Below, in pieces: positions 1 through 12,025 of a stretch of 64,000 nt of DNA. Every line of letters begins with the position of its first letter. The first letter of the stretch is position 1. The DNA is from Lamellibrachia satsuma (taxonomy: Eukaryota; Annelida; Polychaeta; Sabellida; Siboglinidae), in contig BSQZ01000028.1 in NCBI GenBank assembly GCA_033239005.1, forward strand, positions 6,334,911-6,398,910, given 5' to 3'. Position numbers and translations under genes: made by a program. Under the pieces are notes generated by a model. The model was given only the letters and a program-made list of their open reading frames with translations. It was not told the DNA's origin and made no database searches.

Positions 1-41
1 ACCCACTCCTGTTTATTCCCACTCACTGCGCTCTGAAGCCT

Positions 42-535
42 GTGGATCACTCACCTGGCTGTGTGGTTCCTTCACCTGGCTGTATGGATCACTTACCTGG
101 CTGTGTGGATCCCTCACCTGGCTGTGTGGATCACTCACCTGGCTGTGTGGTTCCCTCACCTGGCTGTGTGGTTCCCTCACCTAGCTGTGTGGTTCCCTCA
201 CCTGGCTGTATGGTTCCCTCACCTGGCTGAGTGGTTCCCTCACCTGGCTGTGTGGTTCCCTCACCTGGCTGTGTGGTTCCCTCACCTGGCTGTGTGGATC
301 CCTCACCTGGCTGTGTGGATCACTCACCTGGCTGTGTGGTTCCCTCACCTGGCTGTGTGGTTCCCTCACCTGGCTGCGTGGATCCCTCACCTGGCCATGT
401 GGATTCCTCACCTGGCCATGTAGATCTCTCACCTGGCCATGTGGATCTCTCACCTGGCCATGTTTTGATCCATCACTTGGCCATGTGGATCCTTCACATG
501 GCCATGCGGATCTTCCACCAGCCACATGGATCCAA
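42..535 (+). repeat. 21-bp minisatellite
   Basis: About 23 copies of TCACCTGGCTGTGTGGTTCCC with variants (GGATCAC, GGCCATGTGG) that diverge towards the right end. Open frames on both strands are artefacts of a 21-bp, stop-free unit. Confidence 0.95.
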
Positions 536-726
536 CTCTTTGTTGTGCATATTCTTTAATCAGCTAGATGAATCCTTCACTTTACTGCCTGGACCGTTGA
601 TTTTGCAATGTGGATCGTTCACTCTGTTGCGCTGAACCTTCATTCGGTTGTGAGGATTTTTATGTCAACCTTTCATTTGGCTGTGTACATAAGTTACCTC
701 CATGTATCCTAACTGCACACTGCGGC

Positions 727-1795
727 GCTGCCTGAGACATAACAAACACACCCTGCCCAAGACAAGACACCCAGACACCACCTGAGACATAACACATGCC
801 CAAGACATAACACACAGACCTTGCTCTAGACATAACACACAGACGTTGTTGAAGACATAACACACAGACATTGCCCAAGACATAACACACAGACACTGCC
901 CAAGACATAACACACAGACTTTGCTCAAGACAACACACATACCTTACACAAGACATAACTCACAGACCTTGCCCAAGACATAACACACAGATCTTGTTGA
1001 AGACATAACACACAGACATTGCCCAAGACATAACACACATACCTTACACAAGACATAACTCACATACCTTGCCCAAGACATAACACACAGATCTTGTTGA
1101 AGACATAACACACAGACATTGCCCAAGACATAACACACATACCTTACACAAGACATAACACACATACCTTGCTCAAGACAACATACATACCTTACACAAG
1201 ACATAACTCACAGACCTTGCCCAAGACATAACACACAGACCTTACACAAGACATAACACACAGACCTTGTTGAAGACATAACACACAGACATTGCCCAAG
1301 ACATAACACACAGACATTGCCCAAGACATAACACACATACTTTGCTCAAGACAACACACATACCTTACACAAGACATAACTCACAGACCTTGCCCAAGAC
1401 ATAACACACAGATCTTGTTGAAGACATAACACACAGACATTGCCCAAGACATAACACACATACCTTACACAAGACATAACTCACAGACCTTGCCCAAGAC
1501 ATAACACACAGATCATGTTGAAGACATAACACACAGACATTGCCCAAGACATAACACACAGACCTTACACAAGACATAACACACAGACCTTGCTCAAGAC
1601 AACACACATACCTTACACAAGACATAACTCACAGACCTTGCCCAAGACATAACACACAGACCTTACACAAGACATAACACACAGACCTTGCTCAAGACAA
1701 CACACAGACCTTACACAAGACATAACTCACAGACCTTGCCCAAGACATAACACACAGATCTTGCCCAAGACATAACACAGATCTTGCCCAAGTTT
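727..1795 (+). repeat. ~25-bp minisatellite with higher-order structure
   Basis: About 43 copies of GACATAACACACAGACCTTG-type units, with alternating variants (TTGCCCAA, TTGTTGAA, TTACACAA, TTGCTCAA) arranged in a repeating multi-unit block. Confidence 0.93.
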
Positions 1796-1796
1796 A

Positions 1797-2468
1797 CCAT
1801 AGCACAAACATAATTCCATTGCCAATATTTCCACAGTGCACAGATAATGTCCAGGCTGCCATTACACATACTCACACACAAACACTCTGCCCACAACTAC
1901 CACTGCATATAAACATTGTTCAAAACTACACTGGAATGCCATGGACATGCATTAAAATCTCTATCAGTAAGTACAATAACTGTACTTACTGATAGAGATC
2001 ACTAAAATTATCTATTAAAAAACTAACAAAAATGTCTTACAACATCATAATAAATCACTACATTTGTAATTACAATATCAAAATACCCTACGTCATTGTA
2101 ACATTTGAAACGTCTAATCATCTGAATATATTATACATGCGAGTGACTTCATGGCCTGAACCTTGCCAGGGCCAAGAAAGATGAGCGTTCCAGCCATGCA
2201 ACAAACATACTCATCATCACCAGAGTGATCTCACAGCTTCCCCAGCTCACGTGCTGAGGACAATCTGATGACACCTGCAGGTACACCTGAGTGACTGACC
2301 TGTCAGCCTCGTCTACTGAGGCTGCAGCCATCTTGGTATCACCTGTCCACATCAACCAGTGGGGCATACCACATAAAATATTATCACTACCACTGTCCAA
2401 TATGGTAATATCATAGTAAGATTTGTACTAATATTACCTATAAGGCTCTTTTATCTAAGCAATTGACA
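1797..2468. other. Non-repetitive, no gene seen
   Basis: AT-rich sequence apart from the weak frame at 2,149-2,400. A short inverted repeat, ATCTCTATCAGTAAGTACA / TGTACTTACTGATAGAGAT, at 1,948-1,999 forms a perfect hairpin. Confidence 0.5.
2149..2400 (-). other. Non-repetitive open frame, possible exon remnant
   Basis: An 83-codon minus-strand frame. The middle part, DTKMAAASVDEADR, is bounded by AG|GTGATACC and GACAG|GTCAGT and could be a small exon. It lies in a locally GC-richer patch. No family recognised. Confidence 0.15.
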
Positions 2469-2780
2469 TACCGTATTTGACCTAATAAGCAGACAGTTTG
2501 CTTGAAAAAAATTGGGCCATGGGAAAATGTCAAGAAATTTGTTCTTATAAGCGTACACCAAAACATTTTTCTCTATACAATTAGGTAACTGTTTAACATT
2601 AGTGGCGTAATTTGGTGACTAGTGTAGAACTGAAAAGTGATGCCCACTGTTTAACACCAGATGGTGACACTTTTCAGCTGTTCCACACTAGTCAAATAAA
2701 AAAAATTATGGATCCTGCTGATTAAAAAAAGGAGGTGTACACTAATTAGGGCATGTATGCTTAATAGGTCGATTACGGTA
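2469..2780. mobile_element. TIR element (MITE), 312 bp
   Basis: Ends TACCGTATTTGACCTAATAAGC and, reversed, TACCGTAATCGACCTATTAAGC are near-perfect inverted repeats. Internally TGACTAGTGTAGAACTGAAAAGTG (2,615-2,640) recurs inverted near 2,667-2,693. No coding capacity. TA at the ends fits a Tc1/mariner or pogo-like target preference; the superfamily call is inference. Confidence 0.65.
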
Positions 2781-3267
2781 TTTATATTCACTGCTCACTC
2801 CTGCTAGAAACCCTGACAGCTTTGATGAACATTGAAACAAGGACTCTCCCAGTTGCTGCACAACTCATTGGCAGTCACTCTCTGCTAGTGAGCTAGATGA
2901 GTAGGAAACTATAAAATAAAAAATTTTCTTCTTCTTCTATCTTTTTAATTGTATTTTCCATCGGCATCTCCTAGTGTATCCATCCATCTGTTGACAACTT
3001 TAACATTAGATACAAACTTCAAGATTATCTAACAAGTTTTAATTAATATGAGCTCGGGTTTCCAAGAATTTAGGTACGATAGAAATTTCCTAATTATTAT
3101 TATAATATTATCTTAAAGGTTACTTACACTTATGAGGAAGAAGGTACAAAATTATCAACAGCTGTTTGCAAAAGTACTGACTGGCAAGGTTGATATTCAT
3201 AAACAGATAATGACCAAATTATATTTTTTAATTGTGGTCCATTAAAGCACATTTGTGCAGTGTTAGG

Positions 3268-3355
<88 letters not shown>
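3268..3355. repeat. (AT)n microsatellite
   Basis: About 88 bp of alternating AT with one phase slip. Confidence 0.98.
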
Positions 3356-3358
<3 letters not shown>

Positions 3359-4487
3359 CACTACAATAATATTACAATAGTGGTCTGTACAATTCTGTAA
3401 TATGATCCTGTAGATAAGAAGACAACAAATTAAAAAGAAATGTCTGGTGGCATCTTGTATATCCATGGGGTAGAAGGGGGTTAACCCTTCTTGTCCACCC
3501 AAATTGAGGTCAAAGAAAGGCCTATGTGTTCTGGTGAATAGTTTATGGGTCAGAATATTAGCAAACATGAACAATAATACTCAAGTTGATGTCAGAATGT
3601 ACAGTTCTGCCGGGGGCTGGGTGTAAATTGCTTTCAGCAGTTCTTTGGACTGGATACCATGCTATATAAGAACTTACCTTCCTCAAACAGCACTGTGTTT
3701 GGTCATACTAGTACTCATGCTTAGAAACAAGAGCAAAGTTCCTTATTAAATGAAATATTAAAGACAAATAATATATTTACTGTGAAGATCTTTGCATAGT
3801 GCCCATTCAGCTGTTATGCTGACAATTTAAACGAAAGGATGGATGGATCGATTTAGTTTTCTGAGCAAACATTGTCTATTCATCTTTCCTCAGTCTGTGT
3901 GTGAAGCACTCTAGATAGAGGGACTTACCACATTGTATGTTCGCTGACTTTGACTAACCATGAGAACTGAGAAAAAAATTCAACCAGGCTGCTTGGAAGC
4001 ACTACATTAGACCGGCATTAATTGATAGTCCTTCTGAACTTATTTTGAAGCAAAAGTACAAGCTAGTTCATATTCAATGCCACAGCCAATGCCAGAGATC
4101 ATCAGGTCTGGGGTACAGGCATGCTGCCATATGAATGTATTAAACCCCAACAGATGAGGTATCACTAAAGACATCTTCAACCTTTTTTAACATCCTTACC
4201 GGGAAGGTGCACCTCCATTGCCCTACAATCACAGGTGTCTTAAACACAGTTGAGTTATGCTCTTTCCTAGCCAGGCTGTTAGACCATCAACATTTTTAAT
4301 TCTTTTATTTCCTGACCTCTGTTTCTTTTCCCTTAATCTTCCCCAATGTCACTGGATGTTCCAGTTTTTGCTTTCTCTGCATGTGGCCTATAAATTTAGT
4401 TTGTCTTTTCCTGATTCTGCATATGATCTTCATTTTACTGTTTGCTGTTTTACTGTTTGCTTTTCTGTCCACGATACTTTGAGCATA
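3356..4487. other. No gene seen
   Basis: AT-rich, non-repetitive sequence; open frames are short and without recognisable content. Confidence 0.5.
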
Positions 4488-4660
4488 CATGCATGCATGC
4501 ATACATACATACATACATGTACATACATACATACATACATGTCATGTACATACATACATACATGTACATACATACATACATACATGTACATACATACATA
4601 CATACATACATACATACATACATACATACATACATACATACATACATACATACATACATG
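4488..4660. repeat. (CATA)n/(GCAT)n microsatellite
   Basis: CATGCATG start followed by CATACATA runs with interspersed CATGTACATA. Tyr/Ile/His/Thr and Met/Tyr/Val/Cys frames are artefacts. Confidence 0.98.
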
Positions 4661-5157
4661 TCAAGATCCAATTTTTTTACTACTATGGTCTTTTCTGATT
4701 AATGATCTGATCATTGACATATCTAGCCATATAGCCATGTACCACAGCAGCATGGGCTCTACAGAACATTGCAGGACATAACAGCCACATGAACATGTTA
4801 TCACAACACCTCTATGGCCAAAGATTCCATGACGGATGGTGAAAGCTGTACTGTGTCTTGCTAATACAGAGAGAAACCTCCATAAGACCACATGAGTAAT
4901 TGCCAGAGATGATTATAACATGGAATGAGTCCATTAGTACAATGAGAAACTCCAGTAAGGAATTACATCCAAGTGGCAGGATGAGTCCAGATTCACTCCT
5001 TCCTTCATGCAGGTCTGTTGTATTTATCCCTGCCATGTGATAACACAAAGATGACAGTGACGCTGGCTAACCTTATGACAGGAATTAGAAGCTACAACCT
5101 TGACAATGATGTCTCCTTTCAGACTTATTTCCCAAATAATTGAACCTATCTACTATT

Positions 5158-5470
5158 GACTACACATGCTAGCTTGCTTGAACACATGTTATTTAATTTT
5201 GGTGAAATTACAAGAAAAAAACTACTAAATTATTATTAACCGTATCCAGTAGAAATTCAGCAAAAGTAGTCTGGGTCTATATGCTATAACATAAGGCTAA
5301 TAAAATTTTTGCAAGTTACCCAATCTAATGATCAAAGTCAATTCATTTGATGATTTTAGTTATTTCATTAAACACACTGTGTATATTGCTTAAACAATTC
5401 CCACACTAAAAACCTAAATGTCAACAAACCTGGTTCACAATGAACAAAATTAATTGAGGAGGGAGTTTGA
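5158..5470 (+). repeat. Dispersed repeat copy (family also at 32.5, 36.8 and 50.0 kb)
   Basis: Shares CATGCTAGCTTG...TTTGGTGAAATTA with 36,775-36,870 (inverted) and 32,483-32,610. Also shares CAATCTAATGATCAAAGTCA ATTC and GAGGGAGTTT with 50,030-50,190. Probably a non-autonomous element or LINE 3' fragment. Confidence 0.5.
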
Positions 5471-5670
5471 AGCAGGGGGGTGGATAAGTATCCTGTTACT
5501 CTACCCTTGCCTCTTCAAGCTAGTTCAAGGCCTCCATCAGGTTTCACAACCACAAAGACTAATGAGGTGGTTGTCAGTTCTGGTCATCTGCAGGTTTGGG
5601 GAGCTCTGTCTTCCTGCCTTAGGACTGACTTCGGGAACTGGAGCATGATAGCACGCTCTAGTTGTGAAAA

Positions 5671-5765
5671 CTGACCTTGAGTACCCAAAGGGATATTTCT
5701 CTGACCTTGGGTACCCCAGAGGGGTGTTTCTCTGACCTTGGGTACCCCAGAGGGGTGTTTCTCTG
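5671..5765 (+). repeat. 31-bp unit, 3 copies
   Basis: CTGACCTTGGGTACCCCAGA GGGGTGTTTCT-type unit, three copies, the first diverged. The last copy is part of the 537-bp duplication. Confidence 0.9.
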
Positions 5766-6792
5766 GGTCTGACTTACTTGACTGACCATTGACATTAATT
5801 TTGGGAATACTGATTGCTTAGACTGAAACACTGATAAATCACAGTTCAACTTGTTATCCAATCATCAATTTATATGACATAAATCATATTAATGAAAAAC
5901 GTCAGTGTCTTTTAATATGTTTTCTTTATCCAATGTGTATACTGCAATAAATAGTGCTGCTGCTTAGACAGTCAAACTGAGACCAATGGATGGTCAGAAG
6001 TGGTCTCTTAACACAGGTTGTACCTTAATACATGTGGTACTTCTGGAAGAGTTGAATGTGGTCATTAATGACAGGCCTGTTGTCTCTGTAGGTTTGGCTA
6101 AATGTTGACAAAGAGTAAGCTGCACGGAAATGCTCATACCTTTGTCTACCATCTAAATTTTTAACCTGTAATTATGTAGAGCATAATGTGAATTATTTAT
6201 TGTTATTATTGTTACAGAAAATGTATTATTATTAGGAACACAATACAACAGGTCTCTGAACCGTTTCTCTGACCTTGGGTACCCCAGAGGGGTGTTTCTC
6301 TGGGCCTGACTTACTTGACTGACCATTGACATTAATTTTGGGAATACTGATTGCTTAGACTGAAACACTGATAAATCACAGTTCAACTTGTTATCCAATC
6401 ATCAATTTATATGACATAAATCATATTAATGAAAAACGTCAGTGTCTTTTAATATGTTTTCTTTATCCAATGTGTATACTGCAATAAATAGTGCTGCTGC
6501 TTAGACAGTCAAACTGAGACCAATGGATGGTCAGAAGTGGTCTCTTAACACAGGTTGTACCTTAATACATGTGGTACTTCTGGAAGAGTTGAATGTGGTC
6601 ATTAATGACAGGCCTGTTGTCTCTGTAGGTTTGGCTAAATGTTGACAAAGAATAAGCTGCACGGAAATGCTCATACCTTTGTCTACCATCTAAATTTTTA
6701 ACCTGTAATTATGTAGAGCATAATGTGAATTATTTATTGTTATTATTATTACAGCAAATGTATTATTATTAGGAACACAATACAACAGGTCT
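5728..6792 (+). repeat. 537-bp tandem duplication
   Basis: 5,728-6,255 and 6,265-6,792 are almost identical with an offset of 537 bp; only scattered single-base differences (for example CTGGGTCT versus CTGGGCCT) are visible. No coding content. Recent segmental duplication. Confidence 0.95.
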
Positions 6793-7255
6793 TTATAAAA
6801 AATAATTTGTAGTACTCTATTTTTAATGTTTATGTTGTTTATTAATTAAGCTTTGACCACTGGTCTTTTTGCTTTCGGGGGTTCTGAATGATGGGGCACT
6901 GATGGTGCGAGTTTTGACCAGTGGGGTTGTTAACCAGGAATCACCACCCTCTATACCTCTAAACCCTCTGAAATCGCTCCTACATTGCCTTGCCTAGCAA
7001 TGTAGTTTTCTGTGTGCAGCCATCCCAAGTACCAACTTATTCTACAAGTAAAATCATCTCTTTCTGCCTAGAGGGTTATCTACTGAATATTAATTTTATT
7101 TCACCATACAACTGACATGTAAATAATATTTAAAATTATGCAAATACATTGTATTTCAAGTAAAAGAACACCCGCTTCTTATTTGAAGGTTATTTAATTA
7201 TCAGTATTAAAATGTTATTTCCTCATTTCATTTGCACTTTTTCAAACTTTATTTT

Positions 7256-7335
7256 ACATGTATGCATGCATACATTTGTGGTGTGTGTGTGCGTGTATGC
7301 ATGCATGCAAGTGCGTGCATGCATGCATGCATGTG
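7256..7335. repeat. TGCA-rich microsatellite
   Basis: Irregular run of ATGCATGCATGC and TGTGTGTG. Confidence 0.9.
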
Positions 7336-7662
7336 AATCTTTGAAGTAATGTATTACAGGTGTAGTATGCATTAATGCATGTATGTGCACATGATACACA
7401 GTGATTGCTATTTGCCTGGGCTTGTCTGTAGGTGATTGTTATCACTGTAGTGTAGACAATAAACTATACAATTCTAAACTATTCTTCTCAGTTCAATCTG
7501 CAGTCTGTATTGCAGGTGTCATCAAACATAATCACGAATGTTGACACCATAATTGTCTGCTAGACAACTATCGTTCATGTGGTTTGCATCAAGAGGTGTT
7601 CTACACAATTCCACTTAAACAAACTTTAATAACTGTAACATTCTACAACAAATATCGTAATA

Positions 7663-7757
<95 letters not shown>
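7663..7757. repeat. (CT)n(AT)n microsatellite
   Basis: CTCTGTCTCTGTCTCTCTC followed by about 60 bp of TATATA. Confidence 0.97.
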
Positions 7758-7761
<4 letters not shown>

Positions 7762-10439
7762 TTGTTTGTTTATTCCATATTTATGAAACCTAAAAAAATC
7801 TACCTACCTACTTTCATGCATATTCATCAACTATATTGATTTTTAAAATCCTTTATAGATAAACAGGTCATTCCACATGTAATCAACCAATGGTCAAAAT
7901 GTTCATTTCTGCAAAACAAGTAAGCATTTACATACAAATTGTGTCTGTAATACCCTATAATATGAACAAGGGATAAAAGCCCAAAACTGTACACCTTATT
8001 TTGACCCGTCTCTAACTTGAGAAGTTTATAAGCCACATAACTGAAATTTATTGGTATAGATTATCTATAAAAAATTGAGAATAATAGGGACGACAATAGG
8101 TATACTATGCGCAATAAAATAAAAATATTTATTTTAATATCCGAAAGTGATTTCAACGACTTGCATTTCATTGGTGTATTACAGTATAATGTCAAAATTG
8201 CTGCCCTTTATTGTCAGGGACACTGGCAATAATATTTTAGTTTAGTAGGTATCTGCTTACTATATTTTCAGAATAATTCATCCATAAATATTAACTTTTT
8301 TATTTTAATATGCAATTTATTTGCATTTGATCCACAAAAGCATATTTGACCCCAGCCCTGACACAGGTGTTAGTCTGAAACATTCTTAACTGCTAATAAG
8401 TTAATACTGCAAAATGTAGAAGACTTGAAACACTGCCTGCCTGGTTAAATGAATATGCATAAATGCATGAAGGTGGACTGCATCCTGTGGGAAGTTGTGT
8501 TCACAAGTATGCAAGGTGTGCATCGCTGGAGGGAAGAGCCATTAACCAGGAGAGACACAGACTGCCACAACAAGCTGGAGAACAATGGCCAGTGGGTGGA
8601 GCCAGCCCTGGGTCAGCCTGGGGTCAATGAAACACAGATGTCTGGCTGCAGGGACGCCACAATACACCCAATGTCACCTGTACATTCCAAGGGACACAAC
8701 CACAAAGATCTGTGTCACACTCGGCTGTTAAAAGTCCTACCTCAATTCATTTAGCACATAGCGAATCAGGTTCATTGATGCTCATATCTGTAGTGACGTG
8801 GAAAATTGTTTCATAAAACTTGTGAACAACTGTACACATTTTCAACACACCTATGTGAACAAAATGGGTCAAAACATATCGTATTATGCAAGGATGATCT
8901 TTTTATATACATCAATTATATTTTTTCATTATTTAGAAATAGTTTCTAAAAAATGCTATTAATTTAATGCATGTTTGCATGCGCATGGGTTGTTACTTTA
9001 ACTAAAAGAATTCATATTCAAGTGTTCATTAATTAATACTAATAATTATATAAAATATGTTATTTATTATAATTATTATTATCATAACATAATTGTTTCC
9101 AGAATCTTTCTGTCTGTATCAGTGTACGAGACAGTGTACGAACATATATATTATGTATATGTGTAACTAAAACCAAGAACATATTATTAAACATTACCAT
9201 ATTTTTGATAATTTTGATGGATAAAAAAATTGCATAAGTTTTTATTGTAACAGCTTTATAATGCAAAGCATCATATTACACATGAAGGTATATCTAGTAG
9301 CTAAGTTTAATTCCATAAACCAAACCATATAATATAGCTAGTGCAGTACTCAAAAAAATTAGCACTGCTGATGATTTAAAAAAAAAATTATTTAAATCAA
9401 TTATATAAATTAGTGATAGTTATTTCATATATCCACAACTAATACAAATGCACTGCATACCAATAATATGTTGATACCACAAATACCCAGGCAACCAATG
9501 TACGAATAAAGGTTTCAGCAAAATAATAAACTGGACGTGGGTGAAAATAAATGCTTCTTATGTACCAAGTTACCAACTGTTTTATGAATACATTAATTTA
9601 TATGTCAGGCAGTTTCAAAACAAAAACCACCTTATAAATAAATGAAAGTAAAGTACATTTTAATTAACCCTGGTCTCGAATGCTGAGGTAAGTATAAGTA
9701 TTTGATGATTAGTGCTAAATAAAATTTTTTTTGAAGAAATGGCACACTTTTTAATATTAAATTCAGATAAGAGTGATACAAAATATATGTCTTTTGGAGA
9801 TATATCTAACAATACATTAATATAACAAAAACATAAGCAGGACTATCTGCATGGAATCATCATGTAGGATAATTGGTTAGTGCTTCTTTAACAGATGTTT
9901 TAGTATTAGTATAAACCTTGACACAACAGAGCGATGCCTGTATAATGTTCTGACCAACGTAAACTGAAGGTGCTGCAACATGAATGAAGCTATCTTGTCA
10001 CAGGAAGCTCATCTACATAAGAACACCACAAGACATGTTATCAAACCATGAGAAAAACTTGCACGAATAGCTCACCAGAACAACAATAGGAAAGGCAAGC
10101 TATGTCCATGCTCACTGTTGCAGAACTCTGGCCCTCTGGTCAACATATGATATCTTATTTATTATTGGGGCAGAAGACGCCTACGGTCCAATGGCAATGG
10201 GCTCAGCTACGGGCATCGTTAAATGTACGGCAGTAAACAAATAAAACGTACACACAAAACAGGTTCAATCACATTATTAGAGGAAAATGTACTATCATCT
10301 TACAATATAAGGTAAAGCAGTTATATCCCATCGTTCCCCACACACAAATATGTCATTTCAAGAGCTCCTTGACATACCACAATTATCCAGATGTTATGTA
10401 AAAATTATTCCACGCAGCATAAAACCAATTCGTGTGTAT
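7758..10439. other. No convincing gene
   Basis: AT-rich, non-repetitive DNA. Apart from the doubtful frame at 8,449-8,754 nothing coding or structured stands out. Confidence 0.5.
8449..8754 (+). other. Non-repetitive 101-codon open frame, doubtful
   Basis: Open from ATG, less AT-rich than its surroundings, with no internal repeat. The translation has no recognisable domain. GC-richer DNA may simply lack stops by chance, so this could be a decayed element rather than a gene. Confidence 0.15.
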
Positions 10440-11160
10440 TCATATTTCCTGCAGGGTAGCGGCTGTTTGTTTATTATGAAACTGTATGTCAAATTTCCCT
10501 AGAAACGAGGCAATTGAGAAAAGCACAAATTACCACGAAACGGGTTCGTGCACACGACGAAGGCACTCGAGCTGCTGTCTCACCTGAACTGACACCTGTC
10601 ATTTTGGACACTTCTCAATTCGCCGGGAACCGCTGACTTTTCCCTCACCCCGACTTCCTAGGAAAGTATGTGGTCCTTCCTTTCGAAAAATCATGTTTGG
10701 GCGATCAGGAGCGGTCAATAAATGCCATTTCAGTTCCCGAAATGACGCCCTTCCGACCAGGTAAACAAAACAACGCAGTACAAGCCCAGTCAAGCCGCGG
10801 ATAAAAGTCCAGGGATAAGGGCCAGGGCTAAGCCTTTGCGGGAGAAATACGTAAGCATTGAGACGATGAACTTTGTCTAACTATAACATTTGTTATATAT
10901 ATATACTAATATTATTAGTAATAATTTTCAATATATTACTTGAATTAATATGTCCAAATGAAGCGTTACATTTTGTTCAGAAGGTTTAGCTTTACACTCA
11001 ATTTTAACCAATGGGACCTATCCGTGTGATAAGGGCGTAGCCATTTTGGGAATTCCCGGATATGTCTAGTTGCGCTCCTCTAAAATAATAATTCATCATG
11101 GAAACGGCAATGTAATTAGCTGCGACGGGGACCATAACTTTATAAGTTTAAAAAAAAAAA
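10440..11160. promoter_or_regulatory. CpG-richer promoter-like patch
   Basis: CpG dinucleotides and GC content rise sharply here compared with the AT-rich flanks (for example CGAAACGGGTTCGTGCACAC near 10,536). On the minus strand a short frame ATG ACA GGT GTC AGT TCA G (10,584-10,602) ends at a strong donor GTGAGA, as a first coding exon would. No matching downstream exon was identified between 1 and 10.4 kb, so this is a promoter candidate only. Confidence 0.3.
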
Positions 11161-12025
11161 CCCGGTTACATTCGTTAGCTTAGATGCCTTAGAATGCTTT
11201 GGTAAGTTTATGTATCACAGTAGGTTGATTATATTTACTACTTTATAATGCTTTTGGTGATATAGATTCCATTTAATTCGTATCATTTAAGTCATCTATC
11301 AACCATGTTCACACGGGTTCAGAAACGCCCACTTAGCACTAGGTCAGTGTCCGTTAGCCGTCTCTTATCTCGCAAAGTCCTGAAATCAACGAAATGCCCC
11401 CGTTTATAACTGTTACCCGTCAGGTGGCACCACCGACCGGGTTAAATACACCGTGCCGTTGTTTACTAGTAGGGGAGATTGGGGCCAGTTGAAACACTTT
11501 GATATAAAACGAAAATATTTTGAAACACATTTTATTTATCACAGCAAATTACATGCAGTCATTAGCGTACATCTATCTGCCATATACAAAGCGACTGTTT
11601 CATGCTTAACATATATCCGATATATAACGACTTTAATGAATACCTCTTTCCTATTTCAAATATCCACATGCACGGGGTAAGTTGAAACCTGTAGGCGAAG
11701 GGGTTTGTTGACACACTTTTTATTATAATTGTATTAATACATATAATAATACATATTGTTTGATTGATGTATCCTGCTCAAATTCATATCTGGTACATGA
11801 AATGTGAGTCTGGATTAAAGCCATAAATATATATAGTAACTTGTACAACTTTGATTGATAAATTGATCAACTTAAATTTTACCAAATCTACAACACATGT
11901 GCAAATTGAACAAAATAGGCTGAAAACTTGTACAAAAAACATTGTTTCGACCTTTTTCTACCAGGTTTTGAGTGTGATACTAATCATTTTCCTTTCTGCA
12001 ACGTATACTCACCAAACAAAACTGA
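11161..12025. other. No gene seen
   Basis: AT-rich sequence between the CpG-richer patch and the LINE-derived array; includes GTTTACTAGTAGGGGAGATT near 11,460 with no recognisable coding content. Confidence 0.4.
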
